Assembly: GCF_900128995.1 (NCBI RefSeq)
Contig: NZ_FQUE01000002.1
Coordinates: 372,001-436,000 of the forward strand
DNA: 64,000 bases
Source: Loktanella atrilutea
GTDB taxonomy: Bacteria > Pseudomonadota > Alphaproteobacteria > Rhodobacterales > Rhodobacteraceae
Reading direction: 5' to 3'
Under the pieces are notes generated by a model, which searched no databases, was not told where the DNA came from, and saw only the letters and a program-made list of their open reading frames with translations. The translations under genes and the position numbers were made by a program. Below are positions 44,008 to 55,027 of this stretch, piece after piece. Position 1 is the stretch's first letter. Each line of letters opens with the position of its first letter.

Positions 44008-45201
44008 ATGAACATTCACGAATATCAGGCCAAGGCGCTTCTGCGGTCCTATGGCGCCCCCGTCAGCGATGGCCGTGCCGTGCTGAAGGCCGAGGACGCC
44101 AAGACAGCCGCGGGCGAGATGGACGGGCCGCTGTGGGTGGTCAAGGCGCAGATCCACGCCGGAGGCCGCGGCAAGGGCCACTTCAAGGAAGCCGACGCCG
44201 GTGAGAAGGGCGGCGTGCGCCTTGCCAAGTCGGTCGAGGAGGCCGCACAAGAAGCCAAGAAGATGCTGGGCCGCACGCTGATCACGCATCAGACCGGCCC
44301 CGCCGGCAAGGTCGTGAACCGCATCTACATCGAGGATGGCTCGGGCATCGAGACGGAGATGTATCTTGCCTTGCTGGTCGATCGTCAGACCAGCCGGATC
44401 AGCTTCGTCTGCTCGACCGAGGGCGGCATGGACATCGAGGAGGTCGCGGCCTCTACCCCCGACAAGATCCTGTCGTTCAGCGTCGATCCCGCCACCGGGT
44501 ATCAGCCCTACCACGGCCGCCGCGTCGCCTTTGCGCTGGGTCTGACCGGCGGTCAGGTGAAGCAGTGCGTCACGCTGCTGGGCAACCTCTATCGCGCCTT
44601 CACCGAGAAGGACATGGAGATGCTGGAGATCAACCCGCTGATCGTGACCGACAAGGGCGATCTGAAGGTGCTGGACGCGAAGGTCAGCTTCGACGGCAAC
44701 GCGATGTACCGTCATTCCGACATCGCGTCCCTGCGGGACGAGACGGAAGAAGATGCCAAGGAACTGGCCGCGTCCAAGTACGACCTGAACTATATCGCTC
44801 TGGACGGCGAGATCGGCTGCATGGTGAACGGCGCAGGCCTGGCCATGGCGACGATGGACATCATCAAGCTTTACGGGGCAGAGCCTGCCAACTTCCTCGA
44901 CGTCGGCGGCGGCGCCACGAAGGAGAAGGTGACCGAAGCCTTCAAGATCATCACGTCGGACCCGAATGTGAAGGGCATTCTGGTCAACATCTTCGGCGGC
45001 ATCATGCGCTGCGACGTCATCGCCGAAGGCGTGATTGCCGCGGTGAAGGAAGTCGGTCTGAAGGTGCCGCTGGTCGTCCGCCTCGAAGGGACGAACGTCG
45101 AAAAGGGCAAGGAGATCATCCGCAACTCCGGCCTCGACGTGATCGCGGCCGACGATCTGAAGGACGGCGCGCAAAAGATCGTGAAGGCGGTCAAGGGCTG
45201 A
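44008..45201 (+). CDS. sucC: Succinyl-CoA synthetase beta subunit (ADP-forming)
   Basis: The 397-residue ATP-grasp subunit has [22 protein letters not shown], the [19 protein letters not shown] loop and [19 protein letters not shown], as in E. coli SucC. With SucD it converts succinyl-CoA to succinate with ATP formation. AAGGGA precedes the ATG. It begins the suc operon, with the paired operator upstream and sucD 78 bp downstream. Confidence 0.98.
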   Translation: MNIHEYQAKALLRSYGAPVSDGRAVLKAEDAKTAAGEMDGPLWVVKAQIHAGGRGKGHFKEADAGEKGGVRLAKSVEEAAQEAKKMLGRTLITHQTGPAGKVVNRIYIEDGSGIETEMYLALLVDRQTSRISFVCSTEGGMDIEEVAASTPDKILSFSVDPATGYQPYHGRRVAFALGLTGGQVKQCVTLLGNLYRAFTEKDMEMLEINPLIVTDKGDLKVLDAKVSFDGNAMYRHSDIASLRDETEEDAKELAASKYDLNYIALDGEIGCMVNGAGLAMATMDIIKLYGAEPANFLDVGGGATKEKVTEAFKIITSDPNVKGILVNIFGGIMRCDVIAEGVIAAVKEVGLKVPLVVRLEGTNVEKGKEIIRNSGLDVIAADDLKDGAQKIVKAVKG

Positions 45202-45279
45202 CCAGACGGGGCTTCGGCCCTGCCCCCCCTGCATGTGGTGGATCGCTCCACCAAGGACATTCAATCTACGGAGGCCCGC

Positions 45280-46167
45280 ATGGCCATTCTCGTCAACGAA
45301 AACACTCGCGTCATCTGTCAGGGCTTCACCGGCTCTCAGGGAACGTTCCACTCCGAACAGGCCATCGCCTACGGCACGCAGATGGTCGGCGGCGTCACGC
45401 CCGGCAAGGGTGGTCAGACGCACCTTGATCTGCCGGTGTTCGACAGCGTCCACGAGGCGAAGGCGAAGACAGAGGCAAATGCCTCTGTCATCTACGTTCC
45501 GCCCCCCTTCGCCGCCGATTCGATCCTCGAGGCGATCGACGCCGAGATGGAACTGATCATCTGCATCACCGAGGGTATTCCGGTGCTGGACATGATGAAG
45601 GTCAAGCGCGCGCTGGACGGGTCGAAATCGCGGCTGATCGGGCCGAACTGCCCCGGTGTCATCACCCCGGACGCCTGCAAGATCGGCATCATGCCCGGCC
45701 ACATCCACAAGCGGGGCAGCGTCGGCGTCGTCTCCCGCTCCGGCACCCTGACCTATGAAGCAGTCAAGCAGACGACGGACAGCGGGCTGGGTCAGTCCAC
45801 TGCCGTCGGCATCGGCGGCGACCCGATCAAGGGCAGCGAGCACATCGACATCCTCGAGATGTTTCTGGCCGACCCCGAGACGACCTCGATCATCATGATC
45901 GGCGAGATCGGCGGTTCGGCCGAGGAAGAGGCTGCGCAATTCCTCGCCGATGAACGCAAGGCGGGTCGCTGGAAGCCCACCGCCGGCTTCATCGCGGGTC
46001 GCACCGCCCCTCCGGGTCGTCGGATGGGCCATGCCGGTGCCATCGTGGCCGGCGGCAAGGGCGACGCGGAAAGCAAGATCGAGGCGATGAAGTCTGCCGG
46101 CATCATCGTCGCCGACAGCCCCGCCACGCTGGGCGAGGCGGTTCTTGCCGCCATCGACAAGAAGTGA
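45280..46167 (+). CDS. sucD: Succinyl-CoA synthetase alpha subunit
   Basis: The 295-residue subunit has the CoA-binding [23 protein letters not shown] motif and the phosphohistidine loop [16 protein letters not shown] (H251). The ATG at 45280 matches the family N-terminus MAILVNENT, so the in-frame upstream start at 45235 is discarded. It pairs with SucC. A 78-bp gap with two strong hairpins precedes sucA. Confidence 0.98.
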   Translation: MAILVNENTRVICQGFTGSQGTFHSEQAIAYGTQMVGGVTPGKGGQTHLDLPVFDSVHEAKAKTEANASVIYVPPPFAADSILEAIDAEMELIICITEGIPVLDMMKVKRALDGSKSRLIGPNCPGVITPDACKIGIMPGHIHKRGSVGVVSRSGTLTYEAVKQTTDSGLGQSTAVGIGGDPIKGSEHIDILEMFLADPETTSIIMIGEIGGSAEEEAAQFLADERKAGRWKPTAGFIAGRTAPPGRRMGHAGAIVAGGKGDAESKIEAMKSAGIIVADSPATLGEAVLAAIDKK

Positions 46168-46174
46168 CTTGAGA

Positions 46175-46226
46175 GGTGGGCCGCAAAGGCCCACCTGTTC
46201 CCCGTGCGGCGGGCATGTAGCCCGCC
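46175..46226 (+). other. Two tandem hairpins in the sucD-sucA spacer
   Basis: GGTGGGCC/GGCCCACC (46175-46195, loop GCAAA) and GGCGGGC/GCCCGCC (46208-46226, loop ATGTA) lie back to back. No U-tract follows either, so they are more likely mRNA-processing or stability elements than terminators. Confidence 0.6.
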
Positions 46227-46245
46227 CTGACCCACAGGTGTCCAG

Positions 46246-49206
46246 ATGAACGACCATTCCCCCAACGACGTATTCCACGCTTCCAGCTTCCTGCAGGGGC
46301 ATAACGCCGATTACGTCGAACAGCTTTACGCGCGCTACGCGGACAATCCGCAGGCGGTGGACGAAAGCTGGCGGGATTTCTTCAAGTCATTGGGCGACGC
46401 GCCCGCCGATGCGAAGGCAGAGGCCGCAGGGCCGAGCTGGGGCCGGATGGACTGGCCGCCGGTGCCGAACGACGACCTGACGCAGGCTCTCGACGGACAA
46501 TGGGCGCAGGAACCGGCGGCTGCGGCGAAGAAGATCGCCGCAAAGGCCGAGGAGAAGGGCGCGAGCCTGACCGAGGCTCAGGTCCGGGCCGCCGTGCTGG
46601 ACAGCATCCGCGCACTGATGATCATCCGCGCCTACCGGATCCGGGGGCACCTGATCGCGGACCTCGACCCGCTGGGCATGCGGGAACAGACGAACCACCC
46701 GGAACTGGACCCCGCGAACTACGGCTTCACCAAGGCCGACATGGACCGCCCGATCTTCATCGACAACGTGCTTGGGTTGGAACTTGCCACGATGGCAGAG
46801 ATCATGGCCATCGTGAAGCGGACCTACTGCGGCACCTTTGCGCTGCAGTACATGCACATTTCCAACCCCGAAGAAGCCGGCTGGCTGAAGGAGCGGATCG
46901 AAGGCTACGGCAAGGAGATCAGCTTTACCCAGAATGGCCGCAAGGCGATCCTGAACAAGCTTGTCGAGGCCGAAGGCTTCGAGAAGTTCCTGCACGTCAA
47001 GTACATGGGCACGAAGCGTTTCGGCCTCGACGGCGGTGAAAGCCTGATCCCCGCGATGGAGCAGGTCGTCAAGCGCGGCGGGCAACTGGGCATCGAGGAG
47101 ATCGTCATCGGGATGCCGCACAGGGGCCGCCTGTCGGTGCTGGCCAATGTCATGCAGAAGCCCTACCGCGCGATCTTCAACGAATTTCAGGGCGGCAGCT
47201 TCAAGCCCGAGGATGTCGAAGGCTCTGGCGACGTGAAGTACCACCTCGGCGCGTCCAGCGACCGGGATTTCGACGGCAACACCGTCCACCTGTCGCTGAC
47301 CGCGAACCCGTCGCACCTCGAGGCCGTGAACCCCGTCGTGCTGGGCAAGGTCCGCGCCAAGCAGGACCAGAAGCATGACAAGGACCGCACCAAGGTCATG
47401 GCGATCCTCCTGCACGGCGACGCCGCCTTTGCCGGTCAGGGCGTCGTGGCCGAAGGCTTCCAGCTCTCAGGCATCCGCGGGCACCGCACCGGCGGCACCA
47501 TGCACATCGTGGTGAACAACCAGATCGGCTTCACCACCTCGCCGCATTTCTCGCGCACCTCGCCATACCCCACGGACATCGCCCTGATGGTCGAGGCGCC
47601 GATCTTTCACGTCAATGGCGATGATCCCGAGGCCGTGGTCCACGCCGCCCGCGTCGCGACCGAATTCCGTCAGAAATTCCACAAGGACGTCGTGCTCGAC
47701 ATCATCTGCTACCGCCGCTTCGGTCACAACGAAGGCGACGAGCCGATGTTCACCAACCCGGTGATGTACACCAAGATCAAGAAGCAGAAGACGACGCTGA
47801 CGCTTTATACGGACCGGCTGGTCAAGGACGGCCTGATCCCGGAAGGCGAGATCGAGGACATGAAGGCCGCGTTCCAGTCCAAGCTGAACGAGGAGTTCGA
47901 GGCCGGCAAGACCTACAAGCCGAACAAGGCCGACTGGCTGGACGGTCGCTGGTCCCATCTGGACCGGGACAAGGACAACTATCAGCGCGGCGAAACCGCG
48001 ATCAGCGCCGAAGCGATGGCCGACATCGGCCGCGCCCTGACGACGCCGCCCGAACATTTCGCGACCCATCGGACCATCGATCGCCTGCTGGACGCAAAGA
48101 AGCAGATGTTCGAGACCGGCGAAGGCTTCGACTGGGCAACCGGCGAAGCGCTGGCTTTCGGCTCGCTGGCACTCGAAGGCTACCCCGTCCGTCTGGCCGG
48201 TCAGGACAGCACGCGCGGCACCTTCAGTCAGCGTCATTCCGCACTGATCAACCAGAATACCGAGGAACGCTACTACCCGCTGAACCATATCCGCGACGGT
48301 CAGGCGCAGTATGAAGTCATCGACTCCATGCTGTCGGAATACGCGGTGCTGGGCTTCGAGTATGGCTACAGCCTCGCCGAACCCAACGCCCTGACCCTGT
48401 GGGAAGCGCAGTTCGGCGACTTCGCCAATGGCGCGCAGATCATGTTCGACCAGTTCATCAGCTCCGGCGAATCAAAGTGGCTGCGCATGTCGGGCCTCGT
48501 CTGCCTCCTGCCGCACGGCTACGAAGGTCAGGGGCCGGAACACTCCTCCGCCCGGCTGGAACGGTTCCTGACCATGTGCGGCAACGACAACTGGATCGTC
48601 GCCAACTGCACGACGCCTGCGAACTACTTTCACATCCTGCGCCGCCAGCTGCACCGCAGCTACCGCAAGCCGCTGATCCTGATGACGCCGAAATCGCTGC
48701 TGCGCCACAAGATGGCGGTCAGCGACGCCGCCGACTTCACCACCGGGTCGTCCTTCCACCGCGTCCTTTGGGACGATGCGGAAAAGGGTCATTCGGAAAC
48801 GCAACTGGTCGCCGATGACAAGATCAAGCGTGTGGTGATGTGTTCCGGCAAGGTCTACTACGACCTGCTGGAGGAGCGTGACGCCCGCGGCATCACCGAC
48901 ACCTACATCCTGCGGTTCGAACAGTTCTATCCCTTCCCGGCACAATCCGCCGTGGCAGAGCTGGAACGGTTCAAGAATGCCGAGATGGTCTGGTGTCAGG
49001 AAGAGCCGAAGAATCAGGGGGCGTGGACCTTCATGGAGCCGAACCTTGAATGGTGCCTGACCCGGATCAAGGCGAAACACACCCGGCCCATCTACGCCGG
49101 TCGCGCGGCGGCGGCGTCCCCCGCGACGGGTCTGGCCAGCCAGCACAAAGCCCAGCAAGCCGCTCTTGTGGCCGAGGCCCTGAACATCGAAGGAAAAGAC
49201 CAATGA
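46246..49206 (+). CDS. sucA: 2-Oxoglutarate dehydrogenase E1 component
   Basis: The 986-residue thiamine-diphosphate enzyme has the N-terminal E2-docking segment ([33 protein letters not shown]), the [15 protein letters not shown] motif, the ThDP/Mg segment [18 protein letters not shown] and later RYYPLNHI and [37 protein letters not shown]. It decarboxylates 2-oxoglutarate and succinylates the SucB lipoyl arm. Its stop codon overlaps the sucB start. Confidence 0.98.
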   Translation: MNDHSPNDVFHASSFLQGHNADYVEQLYARYADNPQAVDESWRDFFKSLGDAPADAKAEAAGPSWGRMDWPPVPNDDLTQALDGQWAQEPAAAAKKIAAKAEEKGASLTEAQVRAAVLDSIRALMIIRAYRIRGHLIADLDPLGMREQTNHPELDPANYGFTKADMDRPIFIDNVLGLELATMAEIMAIVKRTYCGTFALQYMHISNPEEAGWLKERIEGYGKEISFTQNGRKAILNKLVEAEGFEKFLHVKYMGTKRFGLDGGESLIPAMEQVVKRGGQLGIEEIVIGMPHRGRLSVLANVMQKPYRAIFNEFQGGSFKPEDVEGSGDVKYHLGASSDRDFDGNTVHLSLTANPSHLEAVNPVVLGKVRAKQDQKHDKDRTKVMAILLHGDAAFAGQGVVAEGFQLSGIRGHRTGGTMHIVVNNQIGFTTSPHFSRTSPYPTDIALMVEAPIFHVNGDDPEAVVHAARVATEFRQKFHKDVVLDIICYRRFGHNEGDEPMFTNPVMYTKIKKQKTTLTLYTDRLVKDGLIPEGEIEDMKAAFQSKLNEEFEAGKTYKPNKADWLDGRWSHLDRDKDNYQRGETAISAEAMADIGRALTTPPEHFATHRTIDRLLDAKKQMFETGEGFDWATGEALAFGSLALEGYPVRLAGQDSTRGTFSQRHSALINQNTEERYYPLNHIRDGQAQYEVIDSMLSEYAVLGFEYGYSLAEPNALTLWEAQFGDFANGAQIMFDQFISSGESKWLRMSGLVCLLPHGYEGQGPEHSSARLERFLTMCGNDNWIVANCTTPANYFHILRRQLHRSYRKPLILMTPKSLLRHKMAVSDAADFTTGSSFHRVLWDDAEKGHSETQLVADDKIKRVVMCSGKVYYDLLEERDARGITDTYILRFEQFYPFPAQSAVAELERFKNAEMVWCQEEPKNQGAWTFMEPNLEWCLTRIKAKHTRPIYAGRAAAASPATGLASQHKAQQAALVAEALNIEGKDQ

Positions 49207-50492
49207 GCACCGAAGTCCGCGTCCCCACTCTGGGCGAATCCGTTACCGAAGCGACCGTCGCAACCTGGTTCAAGAAGCCGGGCGACAGCGTCGCCGTGGA
49301 CGAGATGCTCTGCGAACTCGAGACCGACAAGGTGACGGTGGAAGTCCCCTCGCCCGTCGCGGGCACGCTGAGCGAGATCGTCGCCGCCGAAGGCGACACG
49401 GTGGGCGTCGACGCCCTGCTGGCCCAGATCAGCGAAGGGGGTTCCGACAGCGCAAAGGCGGAGGCCCCGAAGGCTGACGCCAAGCCCGAGACATCCAATG
49501 CCGATCAGGCCGCCAAGGCCGAGGATGTGCCGACCGCCGCCGGCGAAGGCGCCCCCGCGTCCGGCGGCACCGACACGGTGAACGCCGGCCCGGAGGAGAC
49601 CAAGCCCCGCGACCCGGAGGATGCACCCTCCGCCCAGAAGATGATGGCAGAGAAAGGCATCGACCGCGATGCCGTCACCGCCACCGGCAAGGACGGCCGC
49701 GTGATGAAGGAGGACGTGCTGAAGGCGCTGTCTCAGCCCAAGGCCGATGCACCCAAGGCCGCGGCGCGCCCCGCAACCGCCGCCGATCAGGCCGACCGCG
49801 AGGAACGGGTCAAGATGACCCGCCTGCGTCAGACCATCGCGAAGCGTCTGAAGGACAGCCAGAATACCGCCGCCATGCTCACGACCTACAACGAGGTCGA
49901 CATGACGGAGATCATGGCCCTGCGGAACGAGTACAAGGACCTCTTCCTCAAGAAGCACGGGGTCAAGCTGGGCTTCATGTCCTTCTTCACCAAGGCCTGC
50001 ATCCACGCCCTGCACGAAGTGCCGGAAGTGAACGCAGAGATTGACGGCACCGATGTCGTCTACAAGAACTACGTCAACATGGGCATCGCCGCCGGTACAC
50101 CTACCGGTCTTGTCGTGCCGGTGCTGAAGGACGCCGACCGGATGTCCTTTGCCGGTATCGAGAAGGCGATCGCCGAGATGGGCAGCAAGGCCCGTGACGG
50201 CAAGCTGTCGATGGCCGACATGCAGGGCGGCACCTTCACCATCTCCAACGGTGGCGTCTATGGCTCGCTGATGTCCTCGCCAATCCTGAACCCCCCGCAA
50301 TCCGGCATCCTCGGCATGCACAAGATCCAGGACCGCCCGATGGCGATCAACGGCAAGGTGGAGATCCGGCCGATGATGTATCTGGCGCTGTCCTACGATC
50401 ACCGCATCGTCGACGGCAAGGGCGCCGTGACATTCCTCGTCCGCGTGAAGGAAGCGCTCGAGGATCCGCGTCGCCTGCTGATGGATCTCTGA
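49203..50492 (+). CDS. sucB: Dihydrolipoyl succinyltransferase (E2 of 2-oxoglutarate dehydrogenase)
   Basis: The 429-residue protein has one lipoyl domain ([11 protein letters not shown], lipoylated K43), an Ala/Pro/Glu-rich linker, a peripheral-subunit-binding domain ([33 protein letters not shown]) and a catalytic domain ending with [12 protein letters not shown] (H400, D404). It transfers succinyl groups to CoA and forms the complex core. The start overlaps the sucA stop. The longer open frame begins inside sucA and was discarded. Confidence 0.98.
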   Translation: MSTEVRVPTLGESVTEATVATWFKKPGDSVAVDEMLCELETDKVTVEVPSPVAGTLSEIVAAEGDTVGVDALLAQISEGGSDSAKAEAPKADAKPETSNADQAAKAEDVPTAAGEGAPASGGTDTVNAGPEETKPRDPEDAPSAQKMMAEKGIDRDAVTATGKDGRVMKEDVLKALSQPKADAPKAAARPATAADQADREERVKMTRLRQTIAKRLKDSQNTAAMLTTYNEVDMTEIMALRNEYKDLFLKKHGVKLGFMSFFTKACIHALHEVPEVNAEIDGTDVVYKNYVNMGIAAGTPTGLVVPVLKDADRMSFAGIEKAIAEMGSKARDGKLSMADMQGGTFTISNGGVYGSLMSSPILNPPQSGILGMHKIQDRPMAINGKVEIRPMMYLALSYDHRIVDGKGAVTFLVRVKEALEDPRRLLMDL

Positions 50493-50502
50493 CGGAACCA
50501 AC

Positions 50503-50533
50503 GGGTGCGGCGGGTCATTGGCCCGCCACACCC
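50503..50533 (+). other. Hairpin after sucB
   Basis: A stem of GGGTG-x-GGCGGG with CCCGCC-x-CACCC (one mismatch, loop of seven) fills the gap between sucB and the small gene. There is no U-tract. It is similar in character to the sucD-sucA hairpins and may set distal expression of lpdA. Confidence 0.55.
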
Positions 50534-50552
50534 CAGCCAGAAAGGCCAAGCC

Positions 50553-50798
50553 ATGCAACTGCTGACCCAGACCACCGTCGGTGACTTCGCCAGCTTCAAG
50601 TCCGCCTTCGATGCCGAGGCCGAGAAACGGATGAACGCCGGTCTGACGCTGATGCAGATGTGGCGCGACGCCGATGATGATGCGGGTGCCGTGCTCTGCC
50701 TGTTTGACGTCAACGACCGTTCCAAGGCAGAGGCTTGGCTGAACGCCGAAACCCAGACGGGCAGCGCCATGACCGGCCGCTTCCTGAAAACCGCCTGA
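50553..50798 (+). CDS. Small alpha/beta protein of unknown function in the suc cluster
   Basis: The 81-residue protein (MQLLTQTTVGDFASFKSAFDAEAEKRMNAGLTLMQMWRDADDDAGAVLCLFDVNDRSKAEAWL...) has the strand-helix pattern of a dimeric ferredoxin-like (ABM/EthD-like) fold. No enzyme is known. The start at 50553 follows AGAAAGGC; the longer frame was discarded. It precedes a MAPEG gene within the suc-lpdA cluster. Confidence 0.78.
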   Translation: MQLLTQTTVGDFASFKSAFDAEAEKRMNAGLTLMQMWRDADDDAGAVLCLFDVNDRSKAEAWLNAETQTGSAMTGRFLKTA

Positions 50799-50808
50799 TC
50801 GGGACGCA

Positions 50809-51219
50809 ATGACACCGGAACTGACCGCCCTGACCCTCGCCGGACTGTTGCAAGGCGTGCAATTCGCGCTCGTCTCCGTGCGCGCCAATATGGAGTTGCC
50901 AGCCGGCAAGACGATGGGCCCGCGCGATCCCGACCGGCTCGGGAAACCCATCGCCGAACAGGTCAGCCCGCGCACCGGTCGACTGTTCCGCGCCCTGAAC
51001 AACCATTTCGAGGGGCTGATCCTCTTCACCCTTGCCGTGGTTGTCGTGACCCTGGGCGACAAGGGCACCGGCCTGACCGCCGCCTGTGCCTGGATCTACC
51101 TCATCGCGCGTGTCTTCTACGTGCCAGCCTACTTCTTCGGCCTGACGCCTTGGCGCTCGGTCATCTGGATCGTGGGATTTCTCGCGACCATGCTCATGCT
51201 CCTCTCTGCCCTCATCTGA
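50809..51219 (+). CDS. MAPEG family membrane protein
   Basis: The 136-residue protein has four spans and MAPEG features (ALVSVRANMELPAGKTMGPRDP, RLFRALNNHFEGLILFTLAVVVV, YLIARVFYVPAYFFGLTPWR). MAPEG members include glutathione-dependent enzymes, but the bacterial role is uncharacterised. It lies 10 bp after the small gene and 15 bp before lpdA, so cotranscription with the suc cluster is likely. Confidence 0.9.
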   Translation: MTPELTALTLAGLLQGVQFALVSVRANMELPAGKTMGPRDPDRLGKPIAEQVSPRTGRLFRALNNHFEGLILFTLAVVVVTLGDKGTGLTAACAWIYLIARVFYVPAYFFGLTPWRSVIWIVGFLATMLMLLSALI

Positions 51220-51234
51220 ACACGGAGGCCCAAT

Positions 51235-52623
51235 ATGGCCAGCTACGACGTCATCATCATCGGTTCCGGCCCCGGCGGCTATGTCTGCGCGATCCGCTGC
51301 GCGCAGCTAGGTCTGAAGGTCGCCTGCGTCGAAGGACGCGAGACGCTGGGCGGCACCTGCCTGAATGTCGGCTGCATCCCCTCCAAGGCCCTGCTGCACG
51401 CGACAGAAATGCTCCACGAGGCCGAACACAATTTCGCAGAAATGGGCCTGAAGGGCAAAAGCCCCTCCGTCGACTGGGCGCAGATGCTGGCCTACAAGGA
51501 CAAGACCGTCGGCCAGAACACCGGCGGTATCGAATTCCTGTTCAAGAAGAACAAGGTCGACTGGCTGAAAGGCTGGGGGTCGATCCCCGAGAAGGGCCGC
51601 GTCAAGGTCGGTGACGAGGTCCACGAGGCGAAACACATCATCGTCGCCACCGGCTCCGAACCCTCGCCGCTCAAAGGCGTCGAGGTCGACGAAGAGACCG
51701 TGGTCACCTCCACGGGCGCGCTGAAGCTGAACAAGGTCCCGAAACAGATGGTCGTCATCGGCGCCGGTGTCATCGGGCTGGAGCTGGGGTCCGTCTATGC
51801 CCGCCTCGGGTCGGAGGTGACGGTCGTCGAATACCTCGACGCGATCACCCCCGGTCAGGACGCGGAAATCGCCCGCCAGTTCCAGAAAATGCTGACCAAG
51901 CAGGGCCTGAAGTTCGTTCTCGGTGCCGCCGTGCAGGGCGTCAGCGTCAAGAACAAGAAGGCGACCGTCAGCTACAAGATGCGCAAGGACGACGCAGAGG
52001 CCGAGATCACCGCCGATACCGTCCTGCTGGCAACCGGTCGCCGGCCCTACACCGACGGCCTCGGCCTCGATGCGCTCGGAATCGCCATGTCGGACCGTGG
52101 CCAGATCGAGGTGAACGACCGCTACAAGACCAGCGTCGACGGCATCTACGCCATCGGCGACGCGATCAAGGGCCCGATGCTGGCCCACAAGGCCGAGGAC
52201 GAGGGCATGGCCATCGCCGAAATCCTGGCCGGCCAGCACGGCCACGTGAACTACGGCGTGATCCCCGGCGTGATCTACACCCACCCCGAGGTCGCCTCCG
52301 TCGGCGAAACCGAGGAGACGCTGAAAGAGGCGGGCCGTGCCTACAAGGTCGGCAAGTTCCCCTTCATGGGTAACGCACGCGCCAAGGCGAACTTTATGGG
52401 CGACGGCTTCGTCAAGATCCTTGCCGACAAGGAAACCGACCGCATCCTTGGCGCCCATATCATCGGCCCGATGGCGGGCGACCTGATTCACGAGATCTGC
52501 GTCGCCATGGAATTCGGTGCCGCGGCCGAGGATCTCGCCCGCACCTGCCACGCCCACCCGACCTATTCCGAAGCAGTACGCGAGGCGGCGCTCGCCTGCG
52601 GCGACGGCGCGATCCACGCCTGA
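51235..52623 (+). CDS. lpdA: Dihydrolipoyl dehydrogenase (E3)
   Basis: The 462-residue flavoprotein has FAD motif [22 protein letters not shown], the redox-active [17 protein letters not shown] disulfide (C42, C47), a second Rossmann motif [21 protein letters not shown] and the C-terminal [15 protein letters not shown] catalytic segment. It reoxidises dihydrolipoyl groups with NAD. It closes the sucCDAB-x-x-lpdA cluster, so this copy most likely serves 2-oxoglutarate dehydrogenase. Confidence 0.98.
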   Translation: MASYDVIIIGSGPGGYVCAIRCAQLGLKVACVEGRETLGGTCLNVGCIPSKALLHATEMLHEAEHNFAEMGLKGKSPSVDWAQMLAYKDKTVGQNTGGIEFLFKKNKVDWLKGWGSIPEKGRVKVGDEVHEAKHIIVATGSEPSPLKGVEVDEETVVTSTGALKLNKVPKQMVVIGAGVIGLELGSVYARLGSEVTVVEYLDAITPGQDAEIARQFQKMLTKQGLKFVLGAAVQGVSVKNKKATVSYKMRKDDAEAEITADTVLLATGRRPYTDGLGLDALGIAMSDRGQIEVNDRYKTSVDGIYAIGDAIKGPMLAHKAEDEGMAIAEILAGQHGHVNYGVIPGVIYTHPEVASVGETEETLKEAGRAYKVGKFPFMGNARAKANFMGDGFVKILADKETDRILGAHIIGPMAGDLIHEICVAMEFGAAAEDLARTCHAHPTYSEAVREAALACGDGAIHA

Positions 52624-52780
52624 TCCAGACGACCGATCAGCCACCGTCCCGACCGGCACCCGTGGTGCAGGGCCGGACCGGTGGCCCCTCTGTCTGCGGT
52701 CATCGGCATCCCTGCCTGTCCCGCTCGGCAAGAAAAGCGCAACAGCATGAACAGCAGGTTAACACCGGTCCTCTCTGTCT

Positions 52781-52834
52781 TGGAAATATCCTCGGGGGGA
52801 GTCGCGGCACGCGACGGGGGGCAGACAGCCCCCC
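52781..52834 (+). repeat. Intergenic compound element with two hairpins after lpdA
   Basis: A GGAAATATCCTCGGGGG-type sequence (from 52782) is followed by two adjacent perfect stems: GTCGCG/CGCGAC (52801-52815) and GGGGGGC/GCCCCCC (52816-52834). I recall a similar compound element as frequent between genes in Rhodobacteraceae. It may terminate lpdA transcription, though no U-tract follows. Confidence 0.45.
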
Positions 52835-52853
52835 TCCGCCGCCCGCCCCGCAC

Positions 52854-53501
52854 TCAGGCCTTCAGCAGCCGCAGCCCCTTCGTCACGTCGCCCCGCACCG
52901 CCAGCCGCAAGCCCGGCTCGTCCCCGGCCTTCAGCGCGGCAAGGATCAGCCGGTGGTGCATCGGCGGATCGGTGCGGTTCAGCCGCCCGTAAAGCGCCCG
53001 CATCGTCGGTCCCAGTTGCAGCCAGACCGTCTCGGTCATCGCCAGTATCGCCGGAGCCTGCGCCCGCAGATAGAGCGTGCGATGGAATTCCAGGTTCATG
53101 CGGATATAGCCGCTCGCATCGTGGCGCGCGACCATCTGGCTGACCCCATGGTTGATCGTCTCCAACCGCTCGATGAGCGCGAAATGCGCGCGCGGCAGGG
53201 CACGAGAGGCCAGTTCCGGCTCCAACAGCGCCCGCAACGTCGCCAGTTCCTCGATCCGGTCGTTCGACAGAAGCGGCGTGCTGATCCGCCCCGTGGCCGA
53301 CAGCGACAGCGCACCTTCGGAAGCCAGCCGCCGCACGGCCTCCCGTGCCGGGGTCATCGAAACCTCGAAATCACGCGCGATGCCCCGCAGGGTCAGGGTC
53401 GTGCCCGGTTCCACCTGGCCGTGCAGGATACGCGTCCGCAGGGCGCGAAAGACCCGGTCGTGGGCGGCCCCCGGTGTCGCCGGGACGCGCGGCGGAATCA
53501 T
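52854..53501 (-). CDS. GntR family transcriptional regulator (FCD/FadR subfamily)
   Basis: The 215-residue protein has the GntR winged helix (DRVFRALRTRILHGQVEPGTTLTLRGIARDFEVSMTPAREAVRRLASEGAL, about 15-65) and a C-terminal all-helical FCD ligand domain (RIEELATLRALLEPELASRAL, NLEFHRTLYLRAQ). It probably binds a small carboxylate and represses catabolic genes; the target is unknown. It begins 12 bp after the SprT-like gene's stop on the same strand. Confidence 0.92.
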   Translation of the reverse strand: MIPPRVPATPGAAHDRVFRALRTRILHGQVEPGTTLTLRGIARDFEVSMTPAREAVRRLASEGALSLSATGRISTPLLSNDRIEELATLRALLEPELASRALPRAHFALIERLETINHGVSQMVARHDASGYIRMNLEFHRTLYLRAQAPAILAMTETVWLQLGPTMRALYGRLNRTDPPMHHRLILAALKAGDEPGLRLAVRGDVTKGLRLLKA

Positions 53502-53513
53502 GACCGCGGGTCC

Positions 53514-54200
53514 TCAGGCATCGAACCGCGACCGATGCAGCTGGTCACCATGCTCGCGCAGCCAGAGACGATGCCCGGCGTAATCGGGGACGAGAGAGGC
53601 GACCACCGCCCAGAAAGCCGGTGAATGGTTCATTTCGACAAGATGCGCGACCTCGTGCGCGGCGACGTAGTCCAGCACCGGCGGCGGCGCCATGATCAGA
53701 CGCCAGGAAAACATCAGCGCCCCGTCAGAGGTGCAGGACCCCCAGCGCGACCGCGTATCCCGAAGCGTCAGACGCGTATAGCGGCGTCCCACCTGTCCGG
53801 CATAGCGGTCACAGGCCACGGTCAGGGCATCGTGGGCCCGCGCGCGCATGAAGGCCTTCAGCGCAGCCCCGCCAGCGCCTCTGGCCAGATAGAGCGCCGC
53901 ATCGTCCGCCCGCACGCCACGCCCCGCATGGCTGCGGATCGGCAGCAAGCGGCCCGCGAACATGATCTCGCCTCCCGCCGCGACAGTGGCCTGCGGGGTC
54001 ACGTCGGCCAGATGTCCGCGCAGCCAGGCCTCGCGCTCTTGCAGAAAGGCAAGTGCCTCACGCTCCGGTGCGCGGGGCGGCATCGTCAGGGTCACCTTGC
54101 CGTCCAGCCGAGAGACCCGCAGGCTCAGCCGCCGGGCCTGTGCAGAGCGGCGCAGGTCCACCGCAATCGGGGGGTTGCCAATGATCAGATCGCGGCCCAT
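53514..54200 (-). CDS. SprT/YgjP-like zinc metallopeptidase
   Basis: The 228-residue protein has the DUF45/YgjP layout: RRLSLRVSRLDGKVTLTMPP near the start, DTRSRWGSCTSDGALMFSWRLIMAPP (149-174) and the zinc motif AAHEVAHLVEMNHSPAFW (H182, E183, H186). It probably is a cytosolic zinc peptidase, with unknown substrate. AAGGG precedes the ATG at 54200; the longer frame was discarded. It is cotranscribed with the GntR gene. Confidence 0.9.
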   Translation of the reverse strand: MGRDLIIGNPPIAVDLRRSAQARRLSLRVSRLDGKVTLTMPPRAPEREALAFLQEREAWLRGHLADVTPQATVAAGGEIMFAGRLLPIRSHAGRGVRADDAALYLARGAGGAALKAFMRARAHDALTVACDRYAGQVGRRYTRLTLRDTRSRWGSCTSDGALMFSWRLIMAPPPVLDYVAAHEVAHLVEMNHSPAFWAVVASLVPDYAGHRLWLREHGDQLHRSRFDA

Positions 54201-54312
54201 ATGAAACCCTTGTTTTGCCCGCGCCAAAGGTCTTTGACACCGCTCCTGTCTTATGGCAGGGGACGTCAGCCCGCCGCAAGGGCCGCACCGATATTCATGA
54301 AGGGGGTCACCC

Positions 54313-54639
54313 ATGCCGAAAGAAGAATGGGGCACGAAGCGCCTGTGCCCGGAAACGGGCAAGCGGTTCTACGACATGAACAAGAACCCGGTCGTCAGCC
54401 CCTACACGGGCAATGTCGTCAACATCGAGACCTCGAAGACCCGCACCATGGTCGCCGATGCCGAAGACGCGCAGACCAAGAAGATGAAGGTCGCCGACGA
54501 GGAGGACGATCTGGTCCTCGACGACGAGGATGACGAGGACGAGGATGTCGATCTGGGCGATGATGTCCTGGAAGACGACGACGACGACACCGTCAGCCTC
54601 GACGATATCGCTGACGTCAGCAAAGGCGACGACGACTGA
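54313..54639 (+). CDS. TIGR02300 family acidic protein
   Basis: The 108-residue protein has the conserved N-terminus EEWGTKRLCPETGKRFYDMNKNPVVSPYTG, with a single C-x-E-T-G motif, and a C-terminal half that is almost wholly Asp/Glu (about residues 60-108). This is the alphaproteobacterial TIGR02300 family of unknown function. The acidic tail suggests a nucleic-acid-mimic or chaperone-like role, which is speculative. It lies upstream of tRNA-Ala, 97 bp apart. Confidence 0.92.
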   Translation: MPKEEWGTKRLCPETGKRFYDMNKNPVVSPYTGNVVNIETSKTRTMVADAEDAQTKKMKVADEEDDLVLDDEDDEDEDVDLGDDVLEDDDDDTVSLDDIADVSKGDDD

Positions 54640-54736
54640 AAAAAGTTCAGTCCGGGGCGCGATTTCTTACTTGATCTCGCCTCGGACGCTGCATAGACAG
54701 CGCCACACGGACGACGCGGATCGCGTCACACGGTAC

Positions 54737-54812
<76 letters not shown>

Positions 54813-55027
54813 CCCACTTTTTCATTTCAAATTAATGCGCGCGTGCTTTGATCGCGCCATGATATCGATCATTTCTCAATCGTCGCTGAAACCGGACTCT
54901 CTGCCGAACGTTTGGGCAGCATCGGCCGGTGTGTCCCATCATCGTCCGCCCCACTCGTTTTTTCATAGGATCTCTTTCGCACTCGCAGCATCGTTTCGGT
55001 ATCCGCATCCTGTTCAGGAGACTTCAG

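Noticed and set aside
43960-46302. 780-codon open frame on the minus strand opposite sucC-sucD
   Set aside because: It is the antisense shadow of two firmly identified genes; such long frames are a by-product of GC-rich codon bias. It has no recognisable domain or ribosome site.
49092-51068. 658-codon minus-strand frame opposite sucB and following genes
   Set aside because: It overlaps sucB, the small gene and MAPEG gene completely and has a shadow-like composition rich in His/Gly/Val.
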